The notes under the pieces: model-generated
Seen by the model: the letters and a program-made list of their open reading frames with translations, nothing else
What the model was told of the DNA's origin: nothing
Databases searched by the model: none
NCBI RefSeq assembly: GCF_002770725.1
Contig: NZ_NQVN01000019.1
Location: 44,705-108,704, forward strand
DNA from: Pleomorphomonas carboxyditropha
GTDB taxonomy: Bacteria; Pseudomonadota; Alphaproteobacteria; Rhizobiales; Pleomorphomonadaceae
Direction of reading: 5' to 3'
Length of the DNA: 64,000 nt
Shown here: positions 46,094-54,929 of the stretch, piece after piece
How positions within the stretch are numbered: the first letter of the stretch is position 1
Layout: the number at the start of each line of letters is the position of its first letter
Position numbers and translations under genes: made by a program

Positions 46094-49000
46094 ATGGCGT
46101 CCTTCTTCATCGACCGCCCGGTGTTCGCCTGGGTCCTCGCCATCGTCATCATGCTGGCCGGCGCCATCTCGCTCGCCATCCTGCCGATCTCCCAATATCC
46201 GAACGTCGCCCCGCCGCAGATCAAGATAGCCGCCGTCTATCCGGGCGCCTCGCCCGAGGACACCTACGAGGGCGTCACCCGGCTGATCGAGGAACAGCTC
46301 AACGGCGTCCCCGGCCTCCTCTATTTCGAATCGACCTCCGACGCCTCCGGCTCGATCAACATCACCGTCACCTTCGAGCCGGGCACCGATCCCGACACGG
46401 CGGCCGTCGAGGTGCAGAACCGCGTCCGGCGCGTCGAGGCGCGGCTGCCGTCGTCGATCGTCCAGCAGGGCATCAGCGTCACCACGGCCGGCGGCGGCAC
46501 GCTGCTCGTCGTCGCCCTGACTTCCAAAAGCGGCGCCACCGATGGCATCGCGCTCGGCGACTACATGAGCCGCAACGTCGCCGGCGAGCTGCGCCGCGTC
46601 CCCGGCGTCGGCAACGCCCAGTTGTTCGGCAGCGAGCGGGCCATGCGCGTCTGGATCGACCCGGACAAGCTGTTCGGCTTCAACCTGTCGCCGGCCGACG
46701 TCACCGACGCCATAACCGCCCAGAACGCCCAGGTGGCGGCCGGCCGCGTCGGCGCGGCGCCGGTCGGGCCGGAACGCCGCACCACCGGCTCCCTGCTGGT
46801 CAAGGGGCAGCTCACCACGCCGGAGGAATTCGGCGCCATCGTGCTGCGCGCCGAACCCGACGGCTCCACCGTCCGCCTCGCCGACGTCGCCCGCATCGAA
46901 ATCGGCGCCGAGAGCTATACCACGTCGGTGCGCATCGACGGCAAGGCGGCCGCCGGCGCGGCGATCGAGCTGGCGCCGGGCGGCAACGCGCTGGCCGTGG
47001 AAGAGGCCATCCGGGCGCGGATGGACGAGCTCTCGGCCTCCTTCCCGGCGGATATCGCCTATTCGATCCCCTACAACACCACGCCCTTCGTCTCGATCTC
47101 CATCGAGAAGGTCCTGCACACGCTGATCGAGGCGGCGGTCCTGGTGTTCCTGGTGATGTTCCTGTTCCTGCAGAACATCCGCTACACGGTCATTCCCACC
47201 ATCGTCGTGCCGATCGCCCTCCTCGGCACCTGCGCCGTCATGCTGGTGCTTGGCTTCTCGATCAACGTTCTCACCATGTTCGGCATGGTGCTGGCGATCG
47301 GCATCCTGGTCGACGACGCCATCGTCGTGGTCGAGAACGTCGAGCGCATCATGATGGAGGAGGGGCTGCCGCCCAGGGAGGCGACGCGCAAGGCGATGGG
47401 CCAGATCACCGGCGCGGTGATCGGCATCACGCTGGTGCTGACCTCCGTCTTCGTGCCCATGGCCTTCTTCCCCGGCGCGGTCGGCGTCATCTACCGCCAG
47501 TTCTCGCTGACCATGGTGGCCTCCATCCTGCTGTCCGCCTTCCTCGCCCTGTCGCTGACGCCGGCCCTCTGCGCCAGCTTCCTCAAGCCGGTCGCCGGGG
47601 GCGGGTCGCACGCCCGCAAGGGGTTCTTCGGCTGGTTCAACCGGGCGTTCGACCGGACCGCGCGGGGCTACGGCGCCTGGGTCGGCCGGCTGCTCCGGCG
47701 CAGCGGCCGCATGATGGTCGTCTATCTCGTGGTGACCGGGGCGGCGGCCTACATGTTCGTGCGCCTGCCGACCGACTTCCTGCCGGTCGAGGACCAGGGG
47801 GCGCTGCTCGCCCAGGTGCAGGGGCCGGCCGACGCGACGGCCGCCCGCACGCTGGAATCGGTCGCCGCCATGGAAGACATCGCGCTGGCCGACCCCGCCG
47901 TGGACAAGGTGGTCACCATCAACGGCTTCAGCTTCGCCGGCGCCGGCGAGAACGCGGCGCTGGTGTTCCTGACGCTGAAGGACTGGGGCGAGCGCACCGC
48001 CGAAGAGGCCGCGCCGCTCATCGCCCAGAAGCTCAACGGCGCCTTCCGGTCGATCAGGGACGCCGTCGCCTTCGCCACCGCGCCGCCGGCCATCTCCGGC
48101 CTCGGCAGCACCAACGGCTTCGCCTTCCGCCTGCAGGACCGGGCCAATCGGGGCTACGAGGCCCTCGTCGCCGCGCAGGACCAGTTCCTCGCCGAAGCGC
48201 GCCGGAGCCCGGTTCTCGCCGACGTGCGTGTCGAGGGCCTCACCGACGCGCCGCAGATGGTGCTGGCGATCGACCGGGAAAAGGCCAATGCCTTCGGCGT
48301 CGCCTTCGCCGACATCAACCGGACGATCAGCACCGCCATCGGCTCGGCCTACGTCAACGACTTCCCGAACGCCGGCCGCATGCAGCGCGTCACCGTGCAG
48401 GCCGAAGCCGGCAAGCGCGGCACCGTCATGGACATCCTGGCGCTGAGCGTGCGCAACGCCGAGGGCGGCGTGGTGCCGATCTCCGAGTTCGCCTCCTACG
48501 AATGGACCAGGGGACCGATCCAGATGGTCGGCTACAACGGCTTTCCGGCGGTGCGCCTCGGTGGACAGGCGGCCGAGGGCCATTCGTCGGGCGACGCGCT
48601 CGCGGAAGTCGAGCGGATCGCCGGGCTCCTGCCGGCCGGCTTCGGCTACGAGTGGAGCGGCCAGTCGCTGCAGGAGATCCAGTCCGGCGCCCAGGTGCCC
48701 ATGCTGCTCGGCCTCTCCTGCGTCCTGGTGTTCCTGTGCCTGGCGGCGCTCTACGAGAGCTGGGCCATTCCGCTGTCGGTGATGCTGGTGATCCCGCTCG
48801 GCGTCGTCGGCTCGCTCGGCGCCGTCATGCTGCGCGACATGCCCAACGACGTCTATTTCAAGGTCGGCCTGATCACCATCATCGGCCTGTCGGCCAAGAA
48901 CGCCATCCTGATCATCGAGTTCGCCAAGGATCTCAGGGCGGCCGGCAAGTCGCTGCGCGACGCGGCGGTCGAGGCGGGGCGCCTGCGCTTCCGGCCGATC

Positions 49001-49195
49001 CTGATGACCTCGCTGGCCTTCACGCTCGGCGTCGTGCCGCTGGTCATGGCGGGCGGCGCCGGCTCCAAGAGCCAGCAGGCGATCGGCACCGGCGTCATGG
49101 GCGGCATGATCACCGCCACCGTGCTCGCCATCTTCTTCGTGCCGGTGTTCTTCGTCTTCGTGATCGGCCTTCTGCGAAGCAACAAGGCCGGATAG
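46094..49195 (+). CDS. RND efflux permease (AcrB/MexB, HAE1 type)
   Basis: A 1033-residue proton-driven drug exporter. The start FIDRPVFAWVLAIVIMLAGAISLAILPISQYPNVAPPQI is the HAE1 signature, with twelve transmembrane helices and two large periplasmic loops. The proton-relay Asp pair lies in GMVLAIGILVDDAIVVVENVER. No TolC-like gene follows, so an outer-membrane channel from elsewhere must be used. There is no adjacent regulator either. Confidence 0.95.
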   Translation: MASFFIDRPVFAWVLAIVIMLAGAISLAILPISQYPNVAPPQIKIAAVYPGASPEDTYEGVTRLIEEQLNGVPGLLYFESTSDASGSINITVTFEPGTDPDTAAVEVQNRVRRVEARLPSSIVQQGISVTTAGGGTLLVVALTSKSGATDGIALGDYMSRNVAGELRRVPGVGNAQLFGSERAMRVWIDPDKLFGFNLSPADVTDAITAQNAQVAAGRVGAAPVGPERRTTGSLLVKGQLTTPEEFGAIVLRAEPDGSTVRLADVARIEIGAESYTTSVRIDGKAAAGAAIELAPGGNALAVEEAIRARMDELSASFPADIAYSIPYNTTPFVSISIEKVLHTLIEAAVLVFLVMFLFLQNIRYTVIPTIVVPIALLGTCAVMLVLGFSINVLTMFGMVLAIGILVDDAIVVVENVERIMMEEGLPPREATRKAMGQITGAVIGITLVLTSVFVPMAFFPGAVGVIYRQFSLTMVASILLSAFLALSLTPALCASFLKPVAGGGSHARKGFFGWFNRAFDRTARGYGAWVGRLLRRSGRMMVVYLVVTGAAAYMFVRLPTDFLPVEDQGALLAQVQGPADATAARTLESVAAMEDIALADPAVDKVVTINGFSFAGAGENAALVFLTLKDWGERTAEEAAPLIAQKLNGAFRSIRDAVAFATAPPAISGLGSTNGFAFRLQDRANRGYEALVAAQDQFLAEARRSPVLADVRVEGLTDAPQMVLAIDREKANAFGVAFADINRTISTAIGSAYVNDFPNAGRMQRVTVQAEAGKRGTVMDILALSVRNAEGGVVPISEFASYEWTRGPIQMVGYNGFPAVRLGGQAAEGHSSGDALAEVERIAGLLPAGFGYEWSGQSLQEIQSGAQVPMLLGLSCVLVFLCLAALYESWAIPLSVMLVIPLGVVGSLGAVMLRDMPNDVYFKVGLITIIGLSAKNAILIIEFAKDLRAAGKSLRDAAVEAGRLRFRPILMTSLAFTLGVVPLVMAGGAGSKSQQAIGTGVMGGMITATVLAIFFVPVFFVFVIGLLRSNKAG

Positions 49196-49296
49196 AGCAT
49201 TTTCGAGCGAAGTGGGCACCGGTTCGCGTGAAGAAAATGCGTCAATTCAAGAAGATAGAGTGCTTTCGCGTTTCCATGAAACGAGGAAGCGCTCTA
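49194..49296. repeat. Double rhizobial-type palindrome after the RND pump
   Basis: AGAGCATTTTC pairs with GAAAATGCG around CGAAGTGGGCACCGGTTCGCG, followed by AGAGTGCTTTCGCG pairing with GAGGAAGCGCTCT around GTTTCCATGAAAC. Such palindromes are common in Hyphomicrobiales. They may act as the transcript end for the pump operon. The rest of the gap to 49463 is non-coding. Confidence 0.6.
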
Positions 49297-49463
49297 GCCG
49301 GGCACGCAAGATTTCTTAACAAGACAAAACACGACCGAACAATCGCCGCGGCTAGGATTCCGATCCGGAAAGCAACAAACGGCCGGCGATTCCGACGACG
49401 CCCCCGGCCGAGGCGCCCCGAAAAGTTCATCCGCTCCTTCGAACATCTCCATGGAGACAATTG

Positions 49464-50126
49464 GTGCACACTGCGAACACCTTGCCGAAGCTGGCCTTTG
49501 CCGCACTTTCCGTGATGCTGGCCGCCTGCGCCAGCATCACGCCCGTTGCCTATTCGGGCCTGGAATCGTCGTCCTACCTGGCGCCCAACCCCGGCGACGC
49601 CGGCGGCCGCATGCCCTATCGCTACGTGACGCCCGTCGACTGGCGCGCCTACGACAGCGCCATCCTCGAGCCGGTGGCCATCTACCGCGGCGCCGATCAG
49701 CAGTTCGGCGACATGTCCGAAGCCGACAAGCAGACCCTCGCCGGCTACATGCGCGACAGGTTCACCGCCGAGCTGAGCCGGCGCTTCGCCTTCGTCGGCG
49801 AGCCGACGCCCGGCACGCTGCGCATCCGCCTGACGCTGACCGGCGCCAAGACCAACACGCCGGTGCTCGGCACGCTGTCCCGCTTCGACCTGGCCGGCGG
49901 CGTCTACAACGGCGTCCAGGCGGTGCGCGGCGGCGAAGGCGCCATGACCGGCGCCGTGGTCTTCGCCGTCGAGATCCATGACGCCTCGACCAACAAGCTG
50001 CTCGCCGCCTACGTCGAGAAGCAATACCCCAACGCCTACAACATCTCCGCCAGCATGGGGGCGCTCGCCGCCGCCAAGGTCGGCATCGACAAGGGCGCCG
50101 AGGAGCTGGCCGGGCGGTTGCGATAG
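49464..50126 (+). CDS. DUF3313-family lipoprotein
   Basis: A 220-residue protein with lipoprotein signal ending in LAAC. The following part (YSGLESSSYLAPNPGD, YRYVTPVDWRAYDSAILEPVAIYRG, RFAFVGEPTPGTLRIRLTLTGA) matches DUF3313 proteins, which are envelope lipoproteins of unknown role. GTG at 49464 is chosen for its 7-nt distance from GGAG. It is the first of a run of small exported proteins. Confidence 0.83.
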   Translation: MHTANTLPKLAFAALSVMLAACASITPVAYSGLESSSYLAPNPGDAGGRMPYRYVTPVDWRAYDSAILEPVAIYRGADQQFGDMSEADKQTLAGYMRDRFTAELSRRFAFVGEPTPGTLRIRLTLTGAKTNTPVLGTLSRFDLAGGVYNGVQAVRGGEGAMTGAVVFAVEIHDASTNKLLAAYVEKQYPNAYNISASMGALAAAKVGIDKGAEELAGRLR

Positions 50127-50156
50127 GCGCCGCTTCAATAGGGTCGGACGCCGACG

Positions 50157-50489
50157 ATGACGAGAGTTGCACGACTGGGAGCCCTGGCCATCGCCTGCCT
50201 GGCGATGGCGCCGCGGACCGCCGACGCCGCGGTGCCGAGCTTCGACTGCGACGGCGCCCGCTCGCAAGTGGAAAAGCTGATTTGCGGCGACGACGCCCTC
50301 GCGGCGCTCGATGCGCGCCTTGCCAGACGCCTCGCCCGGGCGCTGGCCCGCGCCGACGCCGACAAGGTCGCCGGCCTCTCCGCGGCCCAGCGCGCCTGGC
50401 GCGCCCGCATGCTGAAAGCCTGCGCGCAGGCGGACGATCCCCGCGCCTGCGTGGCGGACGCATACGACAAGCGGATCGGCGAGCTGTGA
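50157..50489 (+). CDS. LprI/DUF1311-like exported protein
   Basis: A 110-residue protein with a signal peptide (ARLGALAIACLAMAPRTADA) and the LprI pattern: FDCDGARSQVEKLICGDDALAALDARLARRLARAL, then AQRAWRARMLKACAQADDPRACVADAYDKRI. Four cysteines form the usual disulphide pattern. LprI proteins inhibit lysozyme in some bacteria; here that role is only family inference. Confidence 0.85.
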   Translation: MTRVARLGALAIACLAMAPRTADAAVPSFDCDGARSQVEKLICGDDALAALDARLARRLARALARADADKVAGLSAAQRAWRARMLKACAQADDPRACVADAYDKRIGEL

Positions 50490-50649
50490 CCGGTGCCGAT
50501 GGCGGCGTGTTAACGGCGGCAACAAATCTAAACGGTTCTCAACAACACCACACGCACCAAAACGGCCCGGAGGGCCATGGTTGTCGCGGGCTTCGGACGG
50601 GATCTGCCGAAGCCACGGCTTTGGTGTCGACAAATGACGAGGCAGGGAA

Positions 50650-51021
50650 ATGAAAAGCCATCTCATTGCCGCCGGCATGGCGGTCGCGATAGCGGCGGGA
50701 CTCGCCGGTCCGTCCCAGGCCCAGGTGGTGATCTATGACGATCGATCCCCGGCCTACCATCCCAATCCGGGCGAGGCGGAAGCCTATTTCCTGCAAACCT
50801 GGAACCGCCGCCATGACGAGCGCGGCGGACGGAGGGTCTACCGCGATGACTACGGGCCGGAGGACGTCATCCGTCTCCTGGAGCGGCGCGGCTATCGCGT
50901 GAACCGGGTGGACGACGTCGGCGAGCGGTATCTGGTCAGGGCCTGGCGAGACGGCGACGATCTCCTGGTGAGCGTGTCTCGCCGGGGCGAGATCGTCGGC
51001 GTCGTCCATGATCGCTATTGA
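50650..51021 (+). CDS. Small periplasmic protein, PepSY-like
   Basis: A 123-residue protein with signal peptide MKSHLIAAGMAVAIAAGLAGPSQA. The C-terminal part (GPEDVIRLLERRGYRVNRVDDVGERYLVRAWRDGDDLLVSVSRRGEIVGV) is an alpha/beta unit like PepSY domains, which often act as periplasmic inhibitors or binding modules. The gap before it (50490-50649) has no gene. Confidence 0.7.
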   Translation: MKSHLIAAGMAVAIAAGLAGPSQAQVVIYDDRSPAYHPNPGEAEAYFLQTWNRRHDERGGRRVYRDDYGPEDVIRLLERRGYRVNRVDDVGERYLVRAWRDGDDLLVSVSRRGEIVGVVHDRY

Positions 51022-51071
51022 CGGGCCGCCCTCGCTGAACGAGCCGCCGCCCATATCCGGGACATCTCCCC

Positions 51072-51377
51072 ATGCGCATGCCCTTTCTGCTCCTGACCAT
51101 GGCGTTGGTCACGCTCGCGGCCTGTACCAGCGAGCGGGACTACTACGGAGATCGCTGGCAACACGGCGATCCCCTGTTGCGGCGCGCCCCCTATTACCCC
51201 GACGGCTACCGGCGAAGCGGCGCCTGCGAACCGGCCGATGCCCTGGCGCAGGGACGGCGGGCCGGATTGCGGTCGCCGGCCGTCCGTGACGTGACGCCCG
51301 ACCGCGTTGTCGTCGGCGGCTACGGTGGGCAGATCGTCTTGCGGAACCGACCGGGCTGTCCCTACGCCCGGTATTGA
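51072..51377 (+). CDS. Small lipoprotein of unknown function
   Basis: A 101-residue protein with a lipoprotein signal ending in LAAC. The mature part is rich in Tyr/Arg/Gly (RDYYGDRW, RRAPYYPDGYRR) and ends in a possible beta unit with two cysteines. No family was recognised. It follows the PepSY-like gene by 50 bp and may share its transcript. Confidence 0.65.
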   Translation: MRMPFLLLTMALVTLAACTSERDYYGDRWQHGDPLLRRAPYYPDGYRRSGACEPADALAQGRRAGLRSPAVRDVTPDRVVVGGYGGQIVLRNRPGCPYARY

Positions 51378-51600
51378 GCCGGCGCGGAAAGCGGCTTCGC
51401 GAAAGAATTAAATCGAAACCACCTGTTCCGGGTGAGGCCACGACTGGAATCCGGACAGATGAATGCCGGCTCATCCGCGAAGCCACGGCAACAAAACTTC
51501 ACATCAAAGAACAGTACGCAACATCGACCCGAGTAAATCATCGAGCGGATTCAATTTGGCGCTTCGCAGGAAGCGTCCGCGTGCCAACTGGAGAACAGGC

Positions 51601-52230
51601 ATGACAATGCGTAACAAAGTGATGGCTTTTGCGGCTTTGAACCTCGTGATGGCGGCCCCCGCCATGGCCGCCGACATGCCTGCTCCGGAGCCGGTCTACG
51701 TGCCCGGAGAGGAAGTACGGCCGGCTTTCGACTGGTCGGGCTTCTACGTCGGCGCGCAGGGCGGCTACGCCCAGAGCCAGGTCGGCTTCCGCGGAGAGTC
51801 CGATCGCGACCTGAGCGGCGGAACCTTCGGCATATACGGCGGATACAACTTCACCTATGCCGGCCTGGTGCTGGGCGTCGAGAACGACGTCAACTACAAC
51901 TGGAACGACGGCGACAGCGTCGTCGGGCTGGATTGGGACGGCTCGGCCCGCGCCCGCGTCGGATATGCCTGGGACCGCATTCTGGTTTACGGCACGGCCG
52001 GCCTCGCCGCGGCCGGCGGCAGCGTCGACGTGGCCGGCTTTCGCAAGAAGGACGACGTTCTCATCGGCTGGACGGCCGGCGCCGGCGTCGAATACGCCTT
52101 CACCGACAACATCCTGTTCCGCACCGACTATCGCTATTCCGATTTCGGAAACGTCGACTTCGGCGATGCGCTCGGCGAGTTCGAGGCCGACCAGCACCGG
52201 GTGACGGTGGGCGTCAGCTATAAATTCTAG
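51601..52230 (+). CDS. Outer-membrane beta-barrel protein (Omp25/31-like)
   Basis: A 209-residue protein with signal peptide ending AMA-AD. The mature start DMPAPEPVYVPGEEVRPAFDWSGFYVGAQGGYA is the Omp25/31 porin-like signature of Hyphomicrobiales. Eight amphipathic strands follow, ending in the aromatic VGVSYKF. It is predicted to be an abundant small outer-membrane barrel. ATG at 51601 was chosen because the signal peptide begins there. Confidence 0.87.
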   Translation: MTMRNKVMAFAALNLVMAAPAMAADMPAPEPVYVPGEEVRPAFDWSGFYVGAQGGYAQSQVGFRGESDRDLSGGTFGIYGGYNFTYAGLVLGVENDVNYNWNDGDSVVGLDWDGSARARVGYAWDRILVYGTAGLAAAGGSVDVAGFRKKDDVLIGWTAGAGVEYAFTDNILFRTDYRYSDFGNVDFGDALGEFEADQHRVTVGVSYKF

Positions 52231-52354
52231 GGCATCGGACCGAAAGGCGGCAACCGGTCTTCGGGGAACGGGCCATGCGAACAAAACCTCCCCATCCTCG
52301 CCAGGACGGGGTAGACTGCGCTCAAGCGGGGGATTGAGGATCGGAGTTCTGAAT

Positions 52355-52627
52355 ATGCATAGCAGGCTGTTCGCCGCCGTCGCCCTTGCCGCCGCGCTGG
52401 TTCCCGCCATGGCCGGCGCCGCCTCCGCCGAGACCCGGCGCCATGCCGGCACCGCCGCTCCCGAGGCGGTCGCCGACCATGAGTCGGGCGGCAACTTCCT
52501 GACGGCCGTCCTGACCCGGCTGATCGTTCCGGAAGCCCGGGATCCCCGCCGGCCGCCCGTCGCCTACGCCGACAACCCCGATCTGATCGGCAACCGCCGC
52601 GGCTCCACCAACGCCATGTTCTGGTGA
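52355..52627 (+). CDS. Small secreted protein of the YADNxDLIGN family, member 1
   Basis: A 90-residue protein with signal peptide MHSRLFAAVALAAALVPAMAGAASA. The mature part contains VAYADNPDLIGN near the C-terminus, followed by an extra tail (RRGSTNAMFW) not present in the other members at 53058 and 60200. Function unknown. A terminator with the same stem as those of its relatives follows at 52660. Confidence 0.7.
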   Translation: MHSRLFAAVALAAALVPAMAGAASAETRRHAGTAAPEAVADHESGGNFLTAVLTRLIVPEARDPRRPPVAYADNPDLIGNRRGSTNAMFW

Positions 52628-52659
52628 CGCGCCGGCCGGAAAACCATGCTTTCCCACCG

Positions 52660-52685
52660 AAAGGCCGCCCCGCCGGGCGGCCTTT
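52660..52685 (+). terminator. Terminator with the shared AAAGGCCGCCC stem
   Basis: AAAGGCCGCCC (52660-52670) and GGGCGGCCTTT (52675-52685) are perfect inverted repeats around CGCC. The same stem is used after the two paralogous genes at 53458 and 60623. Confidence 0.8.
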
Positions 52686-52866
52686 GCCGTAGGTTCAAGG
52701 GCGGCCGGGGCGTCTTCGCGCGCTTTGCCATGAAATTTTCGCCTGAACGCAAAGGCGTTTCGTGAACGGCAGCGGCGCCGTGTTCACATTGCCATCCCTC
52801 GCCAGGGATTAGACGAAAGTCGGTTTTCCGCGGCACACCGGGATTTTCCTGAGTTCCAGCCCGGGC

Positions 52867-52906
52867 GTTCAACTTCCCGCACACATTTTCGCGACCCCCG
52901 TTCAAC
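52867..52906 (+). repeat. Leader with two GTTCAAC boxes, copy A
   Basis: GTTCAAC occurs at 52867-52873 and 52900-52906, 33 bp apart, in the 430-bp gap before the gene at 53058. More such boxes lie at 53014 and 53024. The surrounding 120 bp align with 60028-60150 before the paralogue at 60200. These could be direct-repeat operators. No gene was seen in the gap 52628-53057. Confidence 0.6.
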
Positions 52907-53057
52907 TGATCGGCGCGCATACGTCAAGACCGGCCGGTTTGAACGTGATCGAGCGGCACCCAAATGACGGTCATCGGCAGCGAACAAAACGTCCCGCTGC
53001 CCCCCGTACGACAGTTCAACAACAGTTCAACGCCATTAAAAGACCGGAGATTTGATC

Positions 53058-53426
53058 ATGAACGCCAAGTTCCTCGCCGCCGCCGTCTTTGCCGTTGCCC
53101 TCATGCCGGCCATCGCCAGCGCCGAAACCTTCTACGACCCGTCGGTCGACAGCGGCTCGTCGCCCTTCGTCGAACTGCCGACCCAGGTCAATCCCGCCAA
53201 TGCCGCCGCCGCGGCCGCCGATGCCCAGCGCTACGCCAACGTCGCCGGCGATGCGGTGATCGGTACCCATGGCGCCTCGGCGCAGACCGTGGTCGAATAC
53301 GATCCGGGTGCCGGCGATGGCCAGTCGTCCTTCGTGACCAAGCTGATCGTTCCGGGCGCCGGTGCTCCGATCGCCAGCCAGCGCAGCCTTCCCTACGCCG
53401 ACAACGCCGACCTGATCGGCAACTGA
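53058..53426 (+). CDS. Small secreted protein of the YADNxDLIGN family, member 2
   Basis: A 122-residue protein with signal peptide MNAKFLAAAVFAVALMPAIASA. The mature protein (FYDPSVDSGSSPFVELP, NPANAAAAAADAQRYA, VAGDAVIGTHGASAQ) is nearly identical in plan to the one at 60200 and ends exactly in YADNADLIGN. No known domain. ATG at 53058 has GGAG upstream. Confidence 0.8.
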   Translation: MNAKFLAAAVFAVALMPAIASAETFYDPSVDSGSSPFVELPTQVNPANAAAAAADAQRYANVAGDAVIGTHGASAQTVVEYDPGAGDGQSSFVTKLIVPGAGAPIASQRSLPYADNADLIGN

Positions 53427-53457
53427 CGAGCCGATCGCCATAGGCTGACCGTTTAGG

Positions 53458-53486
53458 AAAGGCCGCCCCTCAACCGGGCGGCCTTT
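53458..53486 (+). terminator. Terminator with the shared AAAGGCCGCCC stem
   Basis: AAAGGCCGCCC (53458-53468) and GGGCGGCCTTT (53476-53486) close a 7-nt loop. It ends the transcript of the small secreted protein gene. The remaining gap to 53767 shows no gene. Confidence 0.85.
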
Positions 53487-53767
53487 CGCTTGTCGAGACC
53501 GTTCCGGAAGCATATTGCGCGTCGAAAATTGCATTGAAACAAATGGATAGGACTTTTCCGGCGAACCTCTTTCACCCGGAAAGGCTCCCCGCCCTTGCCG
53601 AGGTGGCGGAAAAGTCGGAGGCTTGGGCGACGCCCACACCGGAGAACGGCCATAAGCCGGAACCTCCCGCGGCCGCTCTCATGCCTGGCACGGTTCGTGA
53701 TGCGCGGACTTGCCCCAGGAGAATCCGGCTCGGATCCCCGCCGATCGATCAAGACGGAGATTTCGCA

Positions 53768-54250
53768 ATGAGGCGAACGAAAGCCATGATCCTTTTTGCC
53801 AGCGCCGGCTTGCTGGCGTCATGCTCGCTTCCCTCCGACACCTCGCGACTGGCCCGGGAGAATTCGCTGGTCGCCGCCGCCCGCAGCAAGCTCGTCGGCC
53901 TGACGGATTCGGACATCCGCATGTGCGCCGGCTTTCCCACCGCCACCGCCCACGGTTCGGACGGCGACGAGATATGGACCTACAAGCGGGATTTCCCGCG
54001 CGGCAACATCAACCTGGCGGCGCCCATCAGCCTGTTCGGCAGCATTCCCGTGGTCAGCGGCTCGGCCAACGTCAGCTCGGGCGGCTACTGCAACGCGCAA
54101 TTTCGCCTGAAGGACGCCAAGGTCACCGAGGTGGAGTTCGCCGGCGACAACAACACGGCGAGCGAGATCAACGGCCTCTGCGTCAGCATGATCGACGGCT
54201 GCGTCGTCTACGCCGACCGGCGCGGCGAGCGCGAACATCAACCGAAGTAA
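53768..54250 (+). CDS. Small lipoprotein with a BamE/SmpA-like unit
   Basis: A 160-residue protein with lipoprotein signal ending in LASC. The part SKLVGLTDSDIRMCAGFPTATAHGSDGDEIWTYKRDF resembles the BamE/SmpA fold, where a helix followed by a G-x-P turn and strands forms a small domain. Three further cysteines (CNAQF, LCVSM, GCVVY) may form disulphides. ATG at 53768 is chosen because the signal begins there. Confidence 0.7.
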   Translation: MRRTKAMILFASAGLLASCSLPSDTSRLARENSLVAAARSKLVGLTDSDIRMCAGFPTATAHGSDGDEIWTYKRDFPRGNINLAAPISLFGSIPVVSGSANVSSGGYCNAQFRLKDAKVTEVEFAGDNNTASEINGLCVSMIDGCVVYADRRGEREHQPK

Positions 54251-54259
54251 CGGCCCGCC

Positions 54260-54835
54260 TCAGTCCGCCGCCTCATCTCCGCCGGCCATGATGGCCTCGA
54301 TGATGCCGGCGAGCGCCGGTTCGAGCTCGCCGGCGCCGGCCTCGCGCAGCGGCGCGGCGCCGACCACGTCGCGCAGGATGCCGACCCCGGCCAGCAGCGC
54401 CGCCACCAGCGTCGCCCGCCGCGCCGACAGGCCGCCCCGCCGCTCCGTCAGCGGCGCCACGAATTCCTCGGCCAGCAAATCGGCCATCACCCGCGCCGCC
54501 TCCGGGCTGGAAAACGAGTGGATGACGATGTCGAAGGCGCGGATCTCGCCGCCGTCGCGCTGGCGCAGCACCTCCCGCGCCAGGGAGGCGGCGAGCCCAT
54601 CGCCGGGACCGTCGAACAGCCCGTCCGGCCACAGCGTGGCTTCCAGCGCCGCGCGGAACAGCCTTTCCTTGGAACCGAAACAGCGGTGCACGTAGGCGAC
54701 GTTGACGCCGACGTCGGCGGCGATGTCGCGCAGGCCGGTCGCCTCGTAGGACTGCCTCGCAAAGCGCCGCATCGCCGCCTGCAGGATGCGCGCGCGGGTC
54801 GATCCGGACAGGGCGGCGTCCGCGGCCGGTTTCAT
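54260..54835 (-). CDS. TetR-family regulator of the RbbA-type exporter
   Basis: A 191-residue regulator: HTH at about 25-50 (ATGLRDIAADVGVNVAYVHRCFGSKERLF). The ATG at 54835 has GGGAGG 4 nt upstream and is preferred to the one at 54865. It is divergent from the HlyD/RbbA/YhhJ operon, and the inverted repeat at 54890-54909 is the likely operator. Confidence 0.87.
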   Translation of the reverse strand: MKPAADAALSGSTRARILQAAMRRFARQSYEATGLRDIAADVGVNVAYVHRCFGSKERLFRAALEATLWPDGLFDGPGDGLAASLAREVLRQRDGGEIRAFDIVIHSFSSPEAARVMADLLAEEFVAPLTERRGGLSARRATLVAALLAGVGILRDVVGAAPLREAGAGELEPALAGIIEAIMAGGDEAAD

Positions 54836-54889
54836 TTCGCCTCCCTGCAACCCTATTGCATGCACGAGAAATACTGTTAGCCTGCAAGT

Positions 54890-54909
54890 CGGTCAACAGC
54901 GGTTGACCG
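54890..54909. promoter_or_regulatory. Inverted repeat, TetR-type operator for the exporter operon
   Basis: CGGTCAAC (54890-54897) and GTTGACCG (54902-54909) are perfect reverse complements with a 4-bp spacer, 20 bp before the HlyD start and 54 bp from the tetR start. It is well placed to control both. Confidence 0.75.
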
Positions 54910-54929
54910 GCGGCTTCAGGGGCTGAGGG

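Noticed and set aside
43859..49219. A very long open frame (1786 codons) on the minus strand
   Set aside because: It runs antisense to the RND pump genes; its translation is low-complexity His/Asp/Arg/Gly text typical of the opposite strand of GC-rich genes, and the plus-strand genes are unmistakable.
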